Below, in pieces: positions 18,377 through 19,557 of a stretch of 19,557 bases of DNA (the stretch's first letter is position 1; every line of letters starts with the position of its first letter). The position numbers and the translations under genes were made by a program. Below the pieces are notes generated by a model, which was not told the origin of the DNA, did no database searches, and saw only the letters and a list, made by a program, of their open reading frames with translations. The DNA is from Fragilaria radians. Lineage: Eukaryota > Bacillariophyta > Fragilariophyceae > Fragilariales > Fragilariaceae. The stretch covers positions 1-19,557 of the forward strand of contig CAAAJI010000112.1 of the NCBI GenBank assembly GCA_900642245.1, written 5' to 3'.

Positions 18377-19308
18377 ATGATCAATTTGAGTTTGACTGCT
18401 ATACATTACCCTTACCAAGGGAACCATCCAAGCATTTGGAGTGAGAAGTTTCTTTCTAAAGCGAGGAGATATGGTTTAGAGGATTTGTTGTTAGGAAAGT
18501 TGTCCATCCCAAGATCTGATGAAGAATTTCATGTGACGTCTGAAATAGGAAAGGAAAAGTCTAGATTCATCAAATTGAATGTGATTGAATTTACTGAACT
18601 CATTCTTTTGATTGATATGTAGACAAGTAGCGGTAAAACTGCTTTTAATTTATTTAAAGGCTGCAAGACCAAGGATCGTCCAGACGGCCATGCAGCTATT
18701 CCTTGAGAAAGGCTTTCAAACAAGCATGAGCCTGTTTCTGCTCCTACCTTGGTGAAATTGGAGAAACAGTTTAGAGAACTAGTGTTGAAGAACGGTCAAG
18801 ATCCAGAGACTTGGATCACAGACCTAGAGGACCTTTGTGTTAAGCTTGAAACTATGGAATCAAGAATTTTGGAGAATCAACTCATGATTCACATTTAAAC
18901 AACCTTAATTTGGACTATGAGCTTCAACTTGCAATGATGAAAAGAGGAGTTGGCGACACTGAAAGGCCACTAAATGTTGGAGAAACTAGAGGAGAGTTAA
19001 GTCTACATTTTGAAAGATTGAATTCAAGTTCAATCAATAATAGTGAAGGTGAAATTTTAGAGGAACAAGCTCTTTTCAGTAGGCAGTTCAAAGGAAAGTG
19101 TCGTAGTTGTGGTTTGATTGGACAAGTCATTTCTGTGCAAAAATTGTGCAAATAGCAATGTTGGAAATGATGGTTACTCAAGTGGAGGCATTTTTTGTTT
19201 GTATTGTTGCAAGTTGAGCCATGTTGAAATGTCGTCTATCTTCAGAACGGATCTAAAGGATCAACATAGTAGAAGCAGAAGCTTCAACAGGCAAGAGAAA
19301 GGTTCATC
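18377..19308 (+). pseudogene. Copia gag, frameshifted and interrupted (plus strand)
   Basis: It begins with ATG 18377 and a normal-looking Gag N-terminus (SIWSEKFLSKARRYGLEDLL, then FIKLNVIEFTELILL). A TAG at 18620-18622 ends that frame. The next part (AFNLFKGCKTKDRPDGHAAIP) runs to a TGA at 18704-18706 where Trp is expected. LVKLEKQFRELVLKNGQDPE and DLEDL follow, a frameshift near 18895, then LDYELQLAMMKRGVGDTERP to 19155. A Cys-rich end has CRSCGLIG, another one-base shift, FLCKNCAN and FCLYCCKLSHVEM, a double zinc-knuckle-like tail. It is cut at about 19308 by an antisense LTR. The segment 18690-18911 nearly repeats 9746-9968. Confidence 0.8.
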
Positions 19309-19448
19309 CTAAAAGTTGTGACTAAGTATAATTAATTTTCACTAATCCACGTCACCGTATTGTTGTGTCATTCGGTCTGATATTTTCTAAGTATCCCTAA
19401 TGGATATCCCCAATAAACTAAAAATAAACGTGAGGGATATTTCCAATA
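19309..19448 (-). repeat. 3' LTR of the minus-strand Copia element at the window edge
   Basis: About 140 nt, beginning TATTGGAAATATCCCTCACG and ending CACAACTTTTAG on the minus strand. It shares its ends with the LTRs at 8903-9038 and 12926-13079, and the ATCCATTAGGGATA motif with the latter. Confidence 0.8.
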
Positions 19449-19468
19449 CCCTTCCTATACCGATTCGT

Positions 19469-19557
19469 TCAATCACCATACTTCTCATCAATATACTTCT
19501 CCAAAAAATTCTTCACGTGTTTCTCGTAGATTTCCTGAGTAACATTTTTAGTGAAAA
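19469..19557 (-). CDS. Copia polyprotein C-terminus, partial
   Basis: The last 28 codons of a Copia pol frame on the minus strand, beginning FTKNVTQEIYEKHVKNF and ending in GD then TGA. There is no stop or shift in the visible part. The end matches the decayed one at 12840-12905. This element may be in better condition than the others, but most of it is outside the window. Confidence 0.7.
   Translation of the reverse strand, partial: FTKNVTQEIYEKHVKNFLEKYIDEKYGD

Larger units (their letters stand above)
19309..19557 (-). mobile_element. 3' end of a Ty1/Copia element (minus strand, runs off the window)
   Basis: Read on the minus strand, the polyprotein C-terminus enters at 19557 and stops at 19469. 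It is followed by 20 nt and an LTR (19448-19309). The LTR directly adjoins the plus-strand gag, so this element probably inserted into it. The rest lies beyond the window. Confidence 0.8.

Overview
The window looks like nuclear DNA of a stramenopile, most likely a pennate diatom. This is inferred from gene content, not from a database match. The sequence is AT-rich. Two genes carry short GT-AG introns (70-98 nt). One gene encodes a membrane-anchored leucine-rich-repeat protein of the diatom receptor-like type, one encodes a bHLH-PAS transcription factor, and one encodes a secreted Pro/Thr/Ser-rich protein. Much of the rest is decayed Ty1/Copia retrotransposon of the kind abundant in diatoms. 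No bacterial operon, CRISPR array, rRNA or convincing tRNA gene was seen.

Layout: 1-1994 holds no recognisable gene. 1995-4509 (+) is a three-exon LRR receptor-like gene, 790 residues by my splice model. Its ectodomain is present twice in tandem, and each copy has a phase-1 intron at the same place. 5502-6652 (+) is a three-exon bHLH-PAS gene (322 residues by my model). 6653-7320 has no assignable gene.

From about 7320 to 13079 lies a block of retroelement wreckage. A 5'-complete but 3'-truncated Copia copy on the minus strand (LTR 8903-9038) abuts a Ty3/Gypsy protease-RT fragment (about 9100-9502). This is followed by a scrambled plus-strand Copia copy ordered RT piece, gag piece, integrase, RT, RNase H, LTR (9503-13079). 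13714-14916 (-) is an intact secreted, repetitive PT-rich protein gene.

14917-18376 is mainly non-coding. It contains an unidentified decayed coding-like stretch (about 15733-16084), a fragment of a second Copia lineage (16436-17066, minus) and a cluster of short perfect hairpins (17179-17380). 18377-19308 (+) is a broken Copia gag. It is cut by the 3' LTR and pol end of a minus-strand Copia element that runs out of the window (19309-19557).

The three intact genes do not form a functional unit that I can see: one is a membrane or surface protein, one nuclear, one secreted. I found no convincing new defence or mobile system. The items most worth a second look are the intron-containing ectodomain duplication in the LRR gene, the scrambled Copia copy, and a gag segment present twice with the same two disabling lesions.
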